Assembly (NCBI GenBank): GCA_025642075.2
Contig: JAODUO010000058.1
Location: 443,501 to 507,500 of the forward strand
Reading direction: 5' to 3'
DNA length: 64,000 nt
Source: Ridgeia piscesae
Lineage: Eukaryota; Annelida; Polychaeta; Sabellida; Siboglinidae
Below, piece after piece: positions 32,929 through 47,523 of this stretch. The notes beneath the pieces are model-generated. The model was not told where the DNA came from and did not search any database. It saw only the letters and a list, made by a program, of their open reading frames with translations. How positions within the stretch are numbered: position 1 is the stretch's first letter; each line of letters begins with the position of its first letter. A program made the position numbers and the translations under genes.

Positions 32929-35325
32929 CCCCATTGGCTGGGACAAGAATGGGTTCTATATATATAAAATAGGAGTTGTTATTATCATGTTCAAATAGCA
33001 AATGCACGCGTGATCAATTGAGCGTCAAATTCCAGCTGCTATTAAACTAAATGCCTGTGGCGAATAAACCAACCAGTAACATACGTGATTCATCATGAGA
33101 CCCTAATTGTATAAACACAATTGTGATGTCAATACAATTCAGAAGTCATTTTAAGAACTAGCGTAACTAATTTGCACGTAATCTCTGAGCCGTTCTTGTA
33201 GCTAACAGGCAGGTCAGGTCTGCAAGTTATGTCGTCAGTGACATATGACGTGATTACGTGTAAAACACGTGACACGTGACCTGAAGGGTAATAAGTAAGA
33301 AGCATGATGGACGGCGGTAATTCATCATAATCTAATTAGGCCTAACGAAAGATTTAGCGATTAACCATCAATATAACTGTCTAACCACTGTAATAAATAT
33401 TAATAAATAGCCAATATATACGCTACCCAATATTTCGGGAAAGCACTATGCAGCTGGAGGTTTGTTTGGTCAGCTTCAAAGTAAGAGGATCTGTTAGGGG
33501 CCTAATCCTCGATGGAGTGAAATTGGGGGGGGGGTATTTGGTGAAAATGTCTCAAGTTGGTGGGGTTGGGACGTCTCGGTGACCCTCATCCCAAAACAGA
33601 AATACATCATCAAACTTTCTGGCCTAGGAGAGTCGGTTACTCGTCCCATGTAAAACTACATGCTCCCATTGTGGTGAACTTCGCCGATATGCGAACTTTT
33701 ATGCGAATTCGCTGGTAGTCCTGCAGTGTCACATAAACATGTTATAAAGAAATAAATGACAATTTCGTAACATATGTCGCACAAAAATTAGATTAGCCAA
33801 ACAAGTGTAAAATAGCTACTCGCTCGGGGGACTAGTGTTAGCTAAATGTTACTTATCCTCAGCATTTCTGCTCGCCTCGGGCGAGGGGCCCGCGTTAAGT
33901 TCGATCCCTGCTGACACATTAGTAACGATCCGACGCCTATGGATATATTTATTGATTTGATTATTTTACCAAGACTACATATTTAATGTGTGCAAACGAA
34001 CTAACATGGAGTAATTCAACTGTTCACAAGATTATCCTGAAACGAGACAGGCGAACATTATCGAATACGGGTAGAACATTGACACTTGCTAACATATGTA
34101 TTCATGCATCCTGGATTTTAGACAAAACAGACCAAGGGGTTGCTGTTGATTGTTTCATGCTAAGATAGCACATTGCCAAAAAAGATCACCCCTTATATCC
34201 ACTGTACCACTGCACGTCAAGACGATGTCTGTCAAACATATATCGATTTTGCGAGCATTTCGCTACGTCATCTTTACTTTGCAGCGTTCTGCTTCTCAGA
34301 ACGAATAGACCCATAAAATTAGCCCGATATAATTAAGTTAGACCAACATAATCAAAACTGCAATTATAGACTTATTTAACACGAATTCAATTTATGATGT
34401 TTAAATTTGACGTGTATGTGAATAATAACATCGCAAGTATTCAGTGTCAACGCAGATACAGGGGTACTTTTTCAATTTTTAGTTTTAATTACATATACTA
34501 CATGTAGAATTAATTAAGTTATTAGTTTGTCTGATGATAAAGTTACCAAAATTACTATTGGCTTATTCCGTGAGTGTAAGCAACGTGCTTAAAATGTGTT
34601 GTATGTCGACACGAATGAGAACACAATACCCTTCAAAAGTTCGGCAGAGTCCACACGATACTCCATAAATGAATTCCTAAAGCCGCTCCAGGGTCGTTTG
34701 TTTCTTACTATTTTGACCTACGTTGACACCAGGCGTTTAAACTGACCGCGTGGCGCCCTCCCACGGATAAACGTAGACAAGCGCATCACAACCGCCATCT
34801 TAATTATCGCACGCGCTGGTCTTATCAACATGCCGCAAACGTGATGTCCATCAGTATTATTAGTACACTTTCACATGCCTTGGCGCACGCATCGAGTGTT
34901 TCGGAGAAGCAATATACCAAAGGGTTACGTTTAATTCTCCGAACGATCCGATAATACAATGTCTTGTATTACCTGCCTAATGACGCATTTGCCGCCCCAG
35001 GGATAGGGCGGAATCCGCAGCTGGACGCACCATTGCACAGATAATTGACGATGGGGGTCTACTGTATACCATGTAATTGCGGATGAATTAACAGCGGATA
35101 AATATCACCAAAAGAATAGCGAAGCTGTTATAAGTTGCGGACGATCAAAGCGCTTATCTTTTATTTTTGTGAATAATATTCTCGGGGCTAGTGCGTTCGG
35201 AAATGTGAAACTTTAAGATGTTCCGTTGATGTCACAGTTGTTCACACTCTTGCGCTTCGCCTCAACAACATGTCATCTAAAGAAGTAAATGTAAACTTCC
35301 CTAATTGTTTTGTATTTATTTCTAT
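32929..35325. other. Intergenic, one possible SINE fragment, no gene
   Basis: About 33840-33910 has GTTCGATCCC, a possible polymerase III B-box, in an otherwise unrecognised context. The rest is unique sequence. Confidence 0.4.
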
Positions 35326-35600
35326 ACATGTGGGAAGCTGTGGTCGCACAGTAGAGAGCCGGGCTGTCAATCGAGGGGATGATGGTTCAATCCCACCTAC
35401 CGCCGTTTCGAAACTTAGGCAATTTCGTTCACCCAACACTTGCCTGTGTCTTTCGGAAGATACACTAAAAACCAGAGGCCCTTCAGTCTGGTGCATATGC
35501 CAGCGGAAGTAAAAGATCCCACACAGGGGGTACATTTGTAACATGTAGTGGGCCCACTAATTCTAGAAAGAAGGATATCTCCTGCATTAGTTTGGGCTGT
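35326..35600 (+). mobile_element. tRNA-derived SINE (family B, conserved core)
   Basis: The tRNA-like head GTCGCACAGTAGAGAGCCGG has a B-box GGTTCAATCCC. It is followed by CTTGCCTGTGTCTTTCGGA and a GTAAAAGATCCCACA block. This resembles the core shared by many metazoan tRNA-SINEs. The open frames across it are chance. Confidence 0.65.
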
Positions 35601-36935
35601 TTGGAGGTAAACAACCTAAGACCTACCCACGATATACTTACTATATCACGTTATTGCATTAATTATGTAGGGGTGGAATTACCAGGCTAAAAGTTAATGT
35701 TATATCGGACTCATTTCCTTAAAATATTTAAGTGAGATTCCTTCGCACGATATGTCGTTTCTTCCCATATTGAGAGGCGTAGCGGCCCGGCAATTAAATG
35801 AATCTTAATTATGATATAATTCCATGTTTGTTATTGGTGTACGTTTGGTTCAATGTCAACTATTATCATTGAGTTTATATAATTGTGCACACGAGTGACA
35901 CCCGGGAGAAAAATAACAATAGACACGTTATCGGTGTAATAAATCGGGATACTGTAGATTAATCTTAGTTTGTGATGTGTGAAATTCGAGTATCGAGGGG
36001 CCACGAACACTGTCCAAGTTTAACAAAGACGACACACGCTCGTCATGATCGATCAAAACACCGGGCGACAATTCAGGAGCATCTACTGAAATTGGGGCGT
36101 GTATAACCCGAAGCTATCTTGTGACAGGATCGATCTTTCTGCCACGCGCGTAGCATAAATACATTCGATATCGATTGATCTAGTTTCCCTTGATCATGCG
36201 GCTGTAGCGATGAGATAGCGTCAGGTCATCGTTTATGTTTGGCGCAAACACGAGATGTATATAGACCTGTTCGACTATAAATAGACACGCACAAAAGCAC
36301 GCAGGGGTCCGGGTGATATGATATATTTCAAGAGCACGCGCAGAGCCCGCGGTTAATTAAATCGTTGTGTTTGTCGTTTCCGTTTAACGCATTCACGATT
36401 TCCTCAAATGCCTTGTGTTGCTTCCAATGGTGTATGCGGAATTTCGGTGACAGCGTGACACACTTGTAAAGACACAGTCGAGATTGTCAATAACAAATAG
36501 CAAAGTGAACATAGCCGTAACCTCAATTCAATTGATCTGAGTCGTGATAATCTTGTCCACATGTGAATGACATCTTCGTACTTGATGTGTCTAACTTCTC
36601 ATGTCGGGTAGCTGCGTGCATTGGTTAGTAAGCCGCACGGGCCTTCGCGGGGGGGGGAGGGGGGGAAGGGGCAGATTCCCTGGATCTGGACCTTATATAT
36701 CTTAGAACGTATATTCGTCAAATTACAGTTATTATGTCTTTATATTTTTATGTAATACGTGTAACATTTTATGACGTATATGGTATGAAAAGCAACTAAT
36801 CTACTCTCCACTAACAAATCCTCTGGAACAGACGCTATGCTGACATAGTCTTATAATACTATTGGCGCACGCCTTGCTGATAGATTCACTGCATTTTCCC
36901 ATGCTATACGTGGTCTGCAGAAGTGGTCCACCAGA
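35601..36935. other. Intergenic, no recognised gene
   Basis: G-tract at 36649-36670; otherwise unique sequence. Confidence 0.5.
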
Positions 36936-36939
36936 AGCC

Positions 36940-37316
36940 GAAGGACGCGTGTCCACATGTACAAGAAAAAGGACAATCGTCAAGCATGCGACAAACAACG
37001 TTGGTCTCTCGGTTGTCTATCGTTGGAAAGACACTTCTCGCGTGCTCCTAGGTCACCTGATCATCCATTTGGAACAAGGTCAACTTCTTCCAGAGAGCCA
37101 GTGTATCTTCAGAGCACGCATATACACAGATGGCATGATACTTATATTACGCTCGCATGCCAAACAATGCCAGAAGTACAACCGCAACCTCTAGACAAGC
37201 ATTATCGGTCTGATCATAGTCTGAACTGCGATAATATCTGGAAAGTATTGGCCAAGTTGAGACGTCCTGACAAGTTCATCAGCACGGTAAGACAATTTCA
37301 CAATGGTATGCATGTT
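36940..37316 (+). mobile_element. LINE A reverse transcriptase, 5' part (broken)
   Basis: Frameshifted RT sequence. LEQGQLLPESQCIFRAR then, in another frame, IWKVLAKLRRPDKFISTVRQ and FHNGMHV match the LINE RT pattern before the catalytic motifs. It continues after an interruption at 37946. Confidence 0.7.
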
Positions 37317-37329
37317 TAAGATCATTACT

Positions 37330-37945
37330 CAGGATCTGCCTTAGAAGAAACACGTGGAAAATAGTGTGAAAAAGGCCGATAAACGATTGTACATATTATA
37401 TCAGTTAAAGCGTGCAGGGATTACACAGAAAGATCTGGTCAGTGTATATGTTAGTGTGGTGAGACCAATTTTAGAATATGCATGTATTTTATGGCACATT
37501 AACTTGCGCCAATATTTGTCTGACAATATTGAAGTTATACCAAAAAGGGCATTAAAATGAATTTTTCCTGGATTGGGCTACGCGGAGATACTTAGACGTG
37601 TTAACATGGAAACGTTGAATGTAAGACGGGACAGCATTTGTCAAAAAAATATGTTGATAACATTAAAGTCGTCATGCATAGATTAAATTAAATTATCTGC
37701 TGCCTGACAAAAGACATACCAAATATAATATTAGACGAGAATATTTCCCCGTTACCAGTTACTAGAACGAATAGATTCCGTAACTCCTTTATACCGTGGG
37801 CTTTACACAACTGCCAGTAAACAAGTATGTTAATACGGTATATGATTTGCGGTATCACATGTATTTATATTATATTATTTTTGATGCGTTAATTGTATTT
37901 TATTGTGTAATGTCAATCCAACTCAGTTGATTTGCCAATAAAACT
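37330..37945 (+). mobile_element. LINE B 3' end inserted into LINE A
   Basis: KADKRLYILYQLKRAGITQK then VSVVRPILEYACILWH and further blocks (IFPGLGYAEILRR, FRNSFIPWALHN) are the post-RT region of a CR1/L2-type LINE. A short 3' UTR follows, ending CCAATAAAACTTGTGTTC. Frameshifts and stops show it is dead. Confidence 0.8.
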
Positions 37946-38310
37946 TGTGTTCTTCTTCAGGTGGGATGGGATGCCTCCCTCCGTTGCTTTCCCAATTAAC
38001 AACGGGATAAAGCAAAGGTGTGTGTTGTGACTTACTTTGTTCTGCATGGACGAGGTGTTCGACGCCTTCAGAAGGAATGACTGCGTTGGCTACATCTGAA
38101 GGAACAACATTCAACTTCAGAAGACCTTTACTTGTGAAGACAAATGTATTGCAGCCTTTGTTTTGCGGGATGTCATCCACGATTTCCTCTTCGCTGATGA
38201 CTGCGCTCTCAACAGCGGCTCTGTGCTACTAATACAGAACAACGTTGAAATAGTGTCCAATGAATGTGACAACTTCGGCATTATCACTAACATGAATAAA
38301 TGAAAGTTAA
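37946..38310 (+). mobile_element. LINE A reverse transcriptase, 3' part
   Basis: DGMPPSVAFPINNGIKQRCV, then after frame changes FLFADDCALNSGSVLLIQ with the catalytic FADD box. This resumes the RT where 37316 broke off. Confidence 0.75.
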
Positions 38311-39587
<1,277 letters not shown>

Positions 39588-39589
<2 letters not shown>

Positions 39590-41374
39590 CATCAGGAGAA
39601 TATCCCATGTATTATATAAACGTGCGTAACTACACATTATAATAGTTAATAAAAATTCCCATCCCCCGGATTGTGTTACGTAAAACGTTCTCAGAAGAGT
39701 TTCATGCAGACGACATTGGTCTTGACATTGAAACAGTGTTTAGGTTATCGCCAGTTACGAAACTCGTCCAGCCTCCGGAACAGCCGCGCGAAGCACGTAT
39801 GACGTCACGAACGACGGTCTTACGTCCGGGAAGAAGCCCTAAACCATAAAAACAAGGGGAGCTTCGATAGAAAGAGATACTTTTCTCCCGATGGGCCGTT
39901 GATTAATCGTGGCCCGTCGTAGTGTGTTATATCGATTAGTTATTTAAATCGACACATTGCATCCACTTAATACGTAATGACAACTATCATTATAATGATT
40001 TCAAACTTATATTTTCATTTGACCTTGACCCCGCGCCCTGTTCGCACGCTCTATGTAAATAAATACAACTAAGGAAATCCCAGCATCCAGGTCAACCGGA
40101 CGTGACGTACCAGTCTAACTCTGCTTAGTTCTTCATCATATTCCGCCAACGTTAAAAGCGATTAAAATCCGGTTCCCGAGGATTAGATGCGATTGAAGTC
40201 GTCGATTGTATAAAGAGACAACGATGTCCTGTCTCCAGTTTACCGAGCAGGACGCTGAAGACAAAGAGGACACGACGTCATCACGTTTCATTTAATCCAC
40301 GTGACCGTCTACATCGATACGTAACATCCGCGTTATGCGATATCTCTTCGCGGCATCGTTTTTACTAGTTGTAGGAAAGGTTTTGTATTGTCGTCCTCTT
40401 CTTTATATCACCAATGCACTCACAATCCCGAACCGGAGCACAAAGTAATGCATACGTAAGGCTGGGAACAGTTCGGAGCCATTGGCGTCTACCCGAAGAC
40501 AGGAGTGTCAGCAAAAAATAGAACCGGCGACGTCGTTACCAAAAACCGCAAAGCGTCCGCATGGTTTCACAACCGTCGCGTTGTGTGAACCCGTATCTGT
40601 TTCGGCGGCTTAGACGAAAACGTGACCACAAACTTCGTATTCGTGGTCGTCTCTCCCTCGTAGACATGTTAGATCGTGGGTTCACGCAAGTACCTGCGGT
40701 TGTTTATTTGTTTGCTGCGTTTGGACGTACCAATTAACGACATACTGGGTTACAAAATATAGACAGGGGCAATGCCTGTCACACAGCGAGACGTTGGCCA
40801 TTCAGGTTTACGTAAATGATTGCCCGCTATCGTTTATCATTCGGTGAAAAAGTTGTGCATTTGTTGAGTAAAACACTAACTAAGTAGCTCGCCAGGTAGG
40901 TTTTTCAAAATAAGTAAGCCCTAATATCACTAATAGGAAATCGTTATTTTGTAATAATACATCGACCAATCGAAAAGTAGTATGTCTAGTCGCTATAACG
41001 GATAATTGGTGATACTCGTTGAAATATTTTTAGTAGTGAACGTTAGTATGTTCATAAATGTGTTTGTGTGGCGTCGACGGCAGAACATGCTGGGTCGTGT
41101 CCTATTTTGCACGAAATAGAAAAGCGGATATTGCAACTGAAAATAAATTCAACCCGGGAACAGGAAGGCTAATTATAAAGTGAGCATAGCCCTACGGACG
41201 TGGCGGTTGGTTTAATATAACTACCGACTCTCTTTGCCACTCTCCTTTATGATGTCACCAGCCAGTGTTTCAATGTCTTGACATACATTTTTTTATAAAT
41301 TCAAGGCCGATGAAACATGTTGTGACTCTTAAAGAAGTCATAATTAGTGCTTATATTGTTATTAATATTATTAT
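39588..41374. other. Intergenic, no recognised gene
   Basis: Single-copy-looking sequence with many CpGs and few long ORFs. It could be regulatory, but nothing specific is seen. Confidence 0.5.
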
Positions 41375-41667
41375 TATTATTATTATTTTATTTTGTAATA
41401 ATATTGAAAAGTGTATTATTATAAATAATTATACCGTTGAAATATTTATTAGTAGTAGTAGTAGTAGTGTAGTAGTAGCAGTAGTGGAGTAGTATAGTAA
41501 TAGAATAAGATATTGTAAAATATTAGAGTAGCTAATTATAAAGTGAGCAGTAGTAGTAGTAGCAGTAGTGGAAGTAATAATAATAATAATAATAATTGTT
41601 ATTATTATTTTATAAATATTAATACTAATTACTACTACTATTGCTGCTACTACTACTTTATAATTGT

Positions 41668-41757
<90 letters not shown>

Positions 41758-41835
41758 ATACACGATAATAATAATACAAATAACACCAACAACAACGAAA
41801 ACAACACAATAATAATAATAATAATAATAATAATA
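41375..41835. repeat. Trinucleotide complex with (AGT)n and (ACT)n in inverted orientation
   Basis: (ATT)n, (AGT)n at 41449-41500 and 41549-41565, (AAT)n, (ACT)n at 41668-41757, then (AAT)n. (AGT)n and (ACT)n are complementary, and AATTATAAAG / CTTTATAATT also pair. Confidence 0.9.
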
Positions 41836-41911
41836 CATATTGATGACAGTAATGCCGTTATATATTTATGGTACAATTAGAATTTAGATTAATTACTACC
41901 AAGTGCAATCA

Positions 41912-42635
41912 ATAGGGCCTGCAAGTCTCGCGCGCGAAAACGAGGCTGGGGGCAGTTGGGGGCAGGAGGTCCATATACTCCATGTTAACATATAGGACTT
42001 TGTTTTGTTTTGGTCGTAATAATCGAACTGTCCCGAAATAGCGTATTTCAGTTATATTGTCCGAAGGATTATTACAAGCAGAAGCAGTGGAACATTTTGC
42101 CGGTGACAATGATCACGGAAATCATGAATTTTAATCGATTATTATGGTGGTTGCCATGGCAATAGCGGCAAGTACTTGTGTTTGGCGATCTTGACTAATA
42201 ATGAAGAGTGCCAGTTTTCGCGCAATACGACCTGTTTGGGCCAAACGTATACATGTGTTATGATTATGGGCATTTAGACAACTTGTCAGATATAAGTGCT
42301 TATCGAAACCACAACGTACAGCAATGTAAAACGCAAATCCCGTAAAAGACACATACAGCTTAGCATCGTGTCGATTATCTGCACTACGTAAATCGCTATG
42401 TGCCTATGATACTGTGGTAAACTCAATATTAAATCGGACATTTAAGATAAGAAACGTATAACACAAGATATTTATGGACTGATTTTCCTAGTATTCATCA
42501 GTCGGAAGCTACAACTGTCATCCATCGTTAGAATATTATGCTTGTGTCCAGTCCCCAATTAGTCTCGCTTAGACCCCAATAAGCTCTAGTCGCGCGGAGT
42601 CACGCCATGTATCGTGACCCACTTGCAGGCCCTAT
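41912..42635. mobile_element. Candidate non-autonomous DNA transposon with 15-bp terminal inverted repeats
   Basis: ATAGGGCCTGCAAGT at 41912-41926 is exactly inverted at 42621-42635. If TA is the target duplication, the element is 41915-42632 (718 bp). No transposase is visible inside. The family is not identified. Confidence 0.5.
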
Positions 42636-43364
42636 AGACGCAGACCACATGTTACATACTAAGTTATAAACAGTAACCTTCCGCAGTGATTCAAACACCT
42701 CGTACTGCGGTGTTGTACAACTACGAGTTACAAGACGACGTCGGTGGGTAAACGGGACATATTTTATTCTAGCTATAAATAAATAGCGCTATTTAGAAAC
42801 CACCTGTATTCAGGCCGGTTCCACGAACACACGAAATAGGACATATCCACACTAATTTGACCGAGATCACGCCAGTCACCTACGTGGGTCAATATTGTTT
42901 TTTCTTCCACGAACTGTCCTGTGTGTTTGTGTCCAAACACCTTTCCATTTCACCTTTAGAGGTGTTGACATTGTCCACCCAACAGTTCGAATGGCATAAG
43001 ACACGACCTCGACGGAAGACAGCAGTGGCAGAAATCTATGGGAGAAGTAGTTTATATATTACTGTCCTTCTATTGATGTCCTACAAAAGTCAACAGTTCA
43101 AATACATATATCAGAAAAACCTATGACGAATGTAAAGCCGGCTCGACCTTGTGTCAAGGATCACCTACCATCCCACAAACACGGAGTTGGCCTTCAATGT
43201 ATGTTATAATAAAATACATCTGCGACATCGCCCCAGTGAGGTCTTGCTACATACGTGTTTAGCATGTGAATGCTTCAATGTCGTTTCAGATCACAAGGTC
43301 AACTCTCCTTCTACTGACGGCTTATGTCTATCGAAATTTAATAGCATGTATCTAAAAGGTATAT
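42636..43364. other. Intergenic, no recognised gene
   Basis: An ORF at 42857-43126 has no family resemblance. Confidence 0.5.
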
Positions 43365-43837
43365 GAATATATATATATATATATATAATATTATTTATAT
43401 GTTATTTATATGTTATGTTATGTTATGTTATGTTATGTTATGTTATGTTATGTTATGTTATGTTATGTTATGTTATGTTATGTTATGTTATGTATGTATG
43501 TGACGTGACGTGACGTGACGTGACGTGACGTGACGTGACGTGACGTGACGTGACGTGATGACGTGACGTGACGTGACGTGACGTGACGTGACGTGACGTG
43601 ACGTGACGTGACGTGACGTGACGTGACGACGTGACATCACATCACATCACATCACATCACATCACATCACATCACATCACATTCACATCACATCACATCA
43701 TCCATCACATCACATCACATCACATCACATCACATCACATATATTATATATATATATTATATTATATTATATTATATTATATTATATATTTATATTATTA
43801 TATATTATATATATATTATTTATATGTATAAAAATGT

Positions 43838-43925
<88 letters not shown>

Positions 43926-43980
43926 ATATATATATCATATATATATAATTATATATATATATATATATATATACTCGTGA
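43365..43980. repeat. Chain of pentanucleotide arrays, then (AT)n
   Basis: (TTATG)n at about 43402-43495, (TGACG)n at 43501-43634, (CATCA)n at 43635-43740, then AT-rich repeats to 43976. Confidence 0.97.
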
Positions 43981-44532
43981 ATAATATATACACACATTTA
44001 TTACGTACATAGCGTTTTATGTATACCACAGTCATTGTGGTTGACTGATTATTTCCTTAATGGACTTATTAATAATAGGAAGTTTAAGGACATACATTCT
44101 TTCTACATTGTAACATTGTTTACGTACATTACATAACCCGCATGTCGATAATACATTTGTTCTCAGTTAATTTGCCTTATTTTCTGCCTATTATACATGC
44201 CAAAATATGGCGATAATACACCAACGTAGTCTTACGCATGGTCTAACAACATGTTACGTTGCACGTGTTCGTCCTACTTTTTTTACGCAAACAACATGTC
44301 AATGTTACTCAGAGTTCCCCTCATTTGCATAATCAACACGTCAGCACGTACTTGCGGTACCGCAGTGACAGACTCAACCTGTCAAGTCGTTTTACTGGTC
44401 TGTCCCCTCGGGCAACAGTTCGCGCACTCATTTCTCCAATTTAGACTAATCCTTTTTACATCTTCATCCGGTATTCATCATGGTCGATGGAGTTGTTTAA
44501 CATCTGAATACTTAACTTTCGTTTCTCACGGC

Positions 44533-44535
<3 letters not shown>
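43981..44535. other. Intergenic, no recognised gene
   Basis: Unique sequence. Confidence 0.4.

Positions 44536-44607
<72 letters not shown>
44536..44607. repeat. (AT)n microsatellite
   Basis: About 72 bases of perfect AT. Confidence 0.97.
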
Positions 44608-44608
<1 letters not shown>

Positions 44609-46328
44609 TGCAGACCTTGTTTCTGATTAAATAAACATAATTTAGCTTTATACAATCAATGATGATGATGATAAAAATAAATAAGTAACTCCTATGGCGC
44701 GAATATCCTCACAATCTGAGCTCAATGGCGCAACAAAACCAGTCGATTTAGCATTCTTATATCAGGGGCATGCGTAGTAATCTTAGTCAGATCATAATAA
44801 CATTATACAATAATATACTATAGGAAAAAGCGAATAACATAAAATATCCTTTTAACGATTCGAATTGTATTAATATGTATTCATTATATATTTAACTTGA
44901 ATATTTCTTTGCATGCTTTGAGATGAAATATATGTTTCATTCACAAATAAGCAAATCACTGTTAAATCATATCTGTGGTATAGTTCATTGCCGATAAGTA
45001 GATGCTGGTATACAAAAATGGTTGTTGATAACATTCGTTCAACATACCTTGAGCCTGGATATCTTTTTATCATCAGTTGTAGAACATTGACCCACAGAAA
45101 CAAATACCTGTTCACACTGGGAAATGTGGCGTATTTATAAAGAAAAACTATGACTGCGTTAGCGCTGTAGTAACCGTGGACTTGCACTTGTTTCCCCTGA
45201 CCGGGTAATTGGACACGGGGCGCTCTTATGGCTAGCAACCGACGACGCCGAGGACATGTTCTTGGTCCGCTTCCGCATTCAGGAGAGATGAACGAAACGC
45301 GGTGAACTTAATCCCAAGGTTGCTTTGCACAATAAACAGTTACCTAACACTGGCTACAGACCGAAATAAATATTGGATGGGCTGAGGGCAGCTTCAGTGC
45401 CACTGTGCTGTTAACACTGTCCCACCACGTCGTCATGACGTCAAAAGAAATCAGGGTGTTGTAAAATGATTTTCACGACTTTCGACATTTTTCAAGCTCA
45501 ACAAAAGCCTCAAGTTGCTCTCTGGACGTCGTCAGATAAGCTCACGGAAACATCCAGTTGTACCCTCTTGTGGCTCGTTAGATATTCTTTCTGATTCATC
45601 AACTTCAAATTACAACCAATATTTGCCACCCCACATTTTGGTGGATAATCCCTTCTCCAGCTCCCGCCAAAGGTGTACCCCAAAGGTACACCACTGGCTC
45701 TGATCTACATATTGAAAGGTAATACAATCTCCAACCCTCAATAAAAATACTGTGGTGCTCAGATCTACAAGGAAATCGCATAATTTCGATATACAAATGT
45801 ACCGCTGCGCGTATGTTTATACTTCACGTTGTTTGTTTGTCGCGTGATGCTTTCAACCCCCCCCCCGACCCCCGATGACCTTATGATACACATCTCCTTC
45901 CCTCACCCCACTGACGTGACGTAATTCTTTTTTGTCCTGGTGGTGTGGTCTGATAATACCATACCACAGACGCGTCTTTGAACTATCGTGTATTGTTGTA
46001 GATGGTCTCGTTGTGTCAAGCCTTATCGTAGTAAGGGTTTTCGTGCGTGCAGAAACTGTTTCACGTTTTGAAACGTAGGACTATTATTTGTAACGAATAG
46101 TGGGCTTTTTGTGGCGAGAAGATAACGTGGGTTCAACATTAGGGCCAACAAACAATGTGTCCATGAGGATTGGAGAATGTTGGAGAAACTGGGTTATACG
46201 AACACTGTTCATTTAGAAGGGAATTATATTTCTCATTACTACTGTTGTTGTGCTGGTCGGGCGTTTCGTTTTGGTGGGTCGCTGTCTTGTAAATTAGAAA
46301 AAATCCCGTAGGTTTAATGTTTTTCTTA

Positions 46329-46330
<2 letters not shown>
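44608..46330. other. Intergenic, one short dispersed repeat
   Basis: 44690-44750 (GGCGCGAATATCCTCAC, then GAGCTCAATGGCGCAAC) is a dispersed repeat shared with 26000 and 16350. There is a poly-C run at 45858. No gene. Confidence 0.4.
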
Positions 46331-46363
<33 letters not shown>

Positions 46364-46553
46364 GTGCGTGCGTGCGTGTGCGTGCGTGCGTGTCGTGCGT
46401 GTGCGCTTGTGTGCGTGTGCATGGGTTTATTTATGTATGCTTATCAGCTTGACCTATATTTAGGACACACGAGCTCGCTCGTATAAGTTATGTATCTATT
46501 TCATGCACACTTCGCACGCACACACATATGTACGCACACACATGTGTACGCAT

Positions 46554-46588
<35 letters not shown>

Positions 46589-46676
46589 CACCCACACACT
46601 CTTTCTCAAGCATACGCACAATCACACGCACGCGCAGATACATAGACGCATAAACACGCACTCGCGAACATACGGT

Positions 46677-46738
<62 letters not shown>

Positions 46739-46890
46739 ACGCACGCACGCACGCACGCACGCACGCACACACACCACCACACACACACACACACCACATA
46801 CACACACAAACACACACACACCACCCCCGCCCACACCCACACGCCCCCGCCCCCGCCCCCGCCCCCCCCCCACAAACACACGCACGCATG
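46331..46890. repeat. (GT)n, (GCAC)n, (CA)n and C-rich tracts
   Basis: (GT)n at 46331-46358; (GCAC)n at 46555-46587 and 46739-46768; (CA)n at 46682-46738; C-tracts at 46823-46871. Confidence 0.95.
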
Positions 46891-47523
46891 CTCAAACAAA
46901 ACACCTCTCTAATCACACACAGGGTTTCCAGTTAAACAGTTCAGGTGTGTTTTGTACTTTTCCAAATTACACAGCCTGTAATCCGCGAACAAAAGCGGGA
47001 CTGTTTTGAAACCTGATCTAGTCGTTCGGTTGGTCAGATTACAGGAACCAAGTTTCTTGAACAATTGTGCGAAAGCCCTGTCAGGTTTATCTCTCACGTA
47101 AGTTGGGTTCGAATTCCGGAAGTGCACCGACGTTTTCTTTAGCGCAATTGTCAAGTAACACAGCGGCCTTGTTTGACTGTTACACTAATTTGGTAATTTG
47201 CAACACGTCTTTGACAGTTCATGTCGCAGGGCAGTGTTCCGCGGACGTTACAGCGACTGGATACCTATCAGCATGCATGGCAACAAAGCGAGATAAACAC
47301 CTGTCTATTCTGTCAGCACACAGAGGTTATATCGCGTGGTATACCCTACTTGAAACTGTATTTACTTGTTAAAAGATCGGTTACACCGGCGCATCTGGGC
47401 GAGAATATAAAACACACTTAACAATTATTGATTACGTCGCCTCTAGATCGAATTAATATATTGAATAAGTATGAATGAATGACTGGATGAATGGATGAAT
47501 GATTTAATTAAGCAGGTGAGCGA
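46891..47523. other. Intergenic, no recognised gene
   Basis: Overlapping ORFs on both strands, none with a family signature. Confidence 0.4.

Noticed and set aside
35242..35544. ORFs on both strands around the SINE
   Set aside because: Explained by the SINE with polymerase III box; no protein family seen.
43402..43495. Telomere-like repeat
   Set aside because: The unit is TTATG, not TTAGGG or a known telomere variant, and it is embedded in other pentamer arrays.
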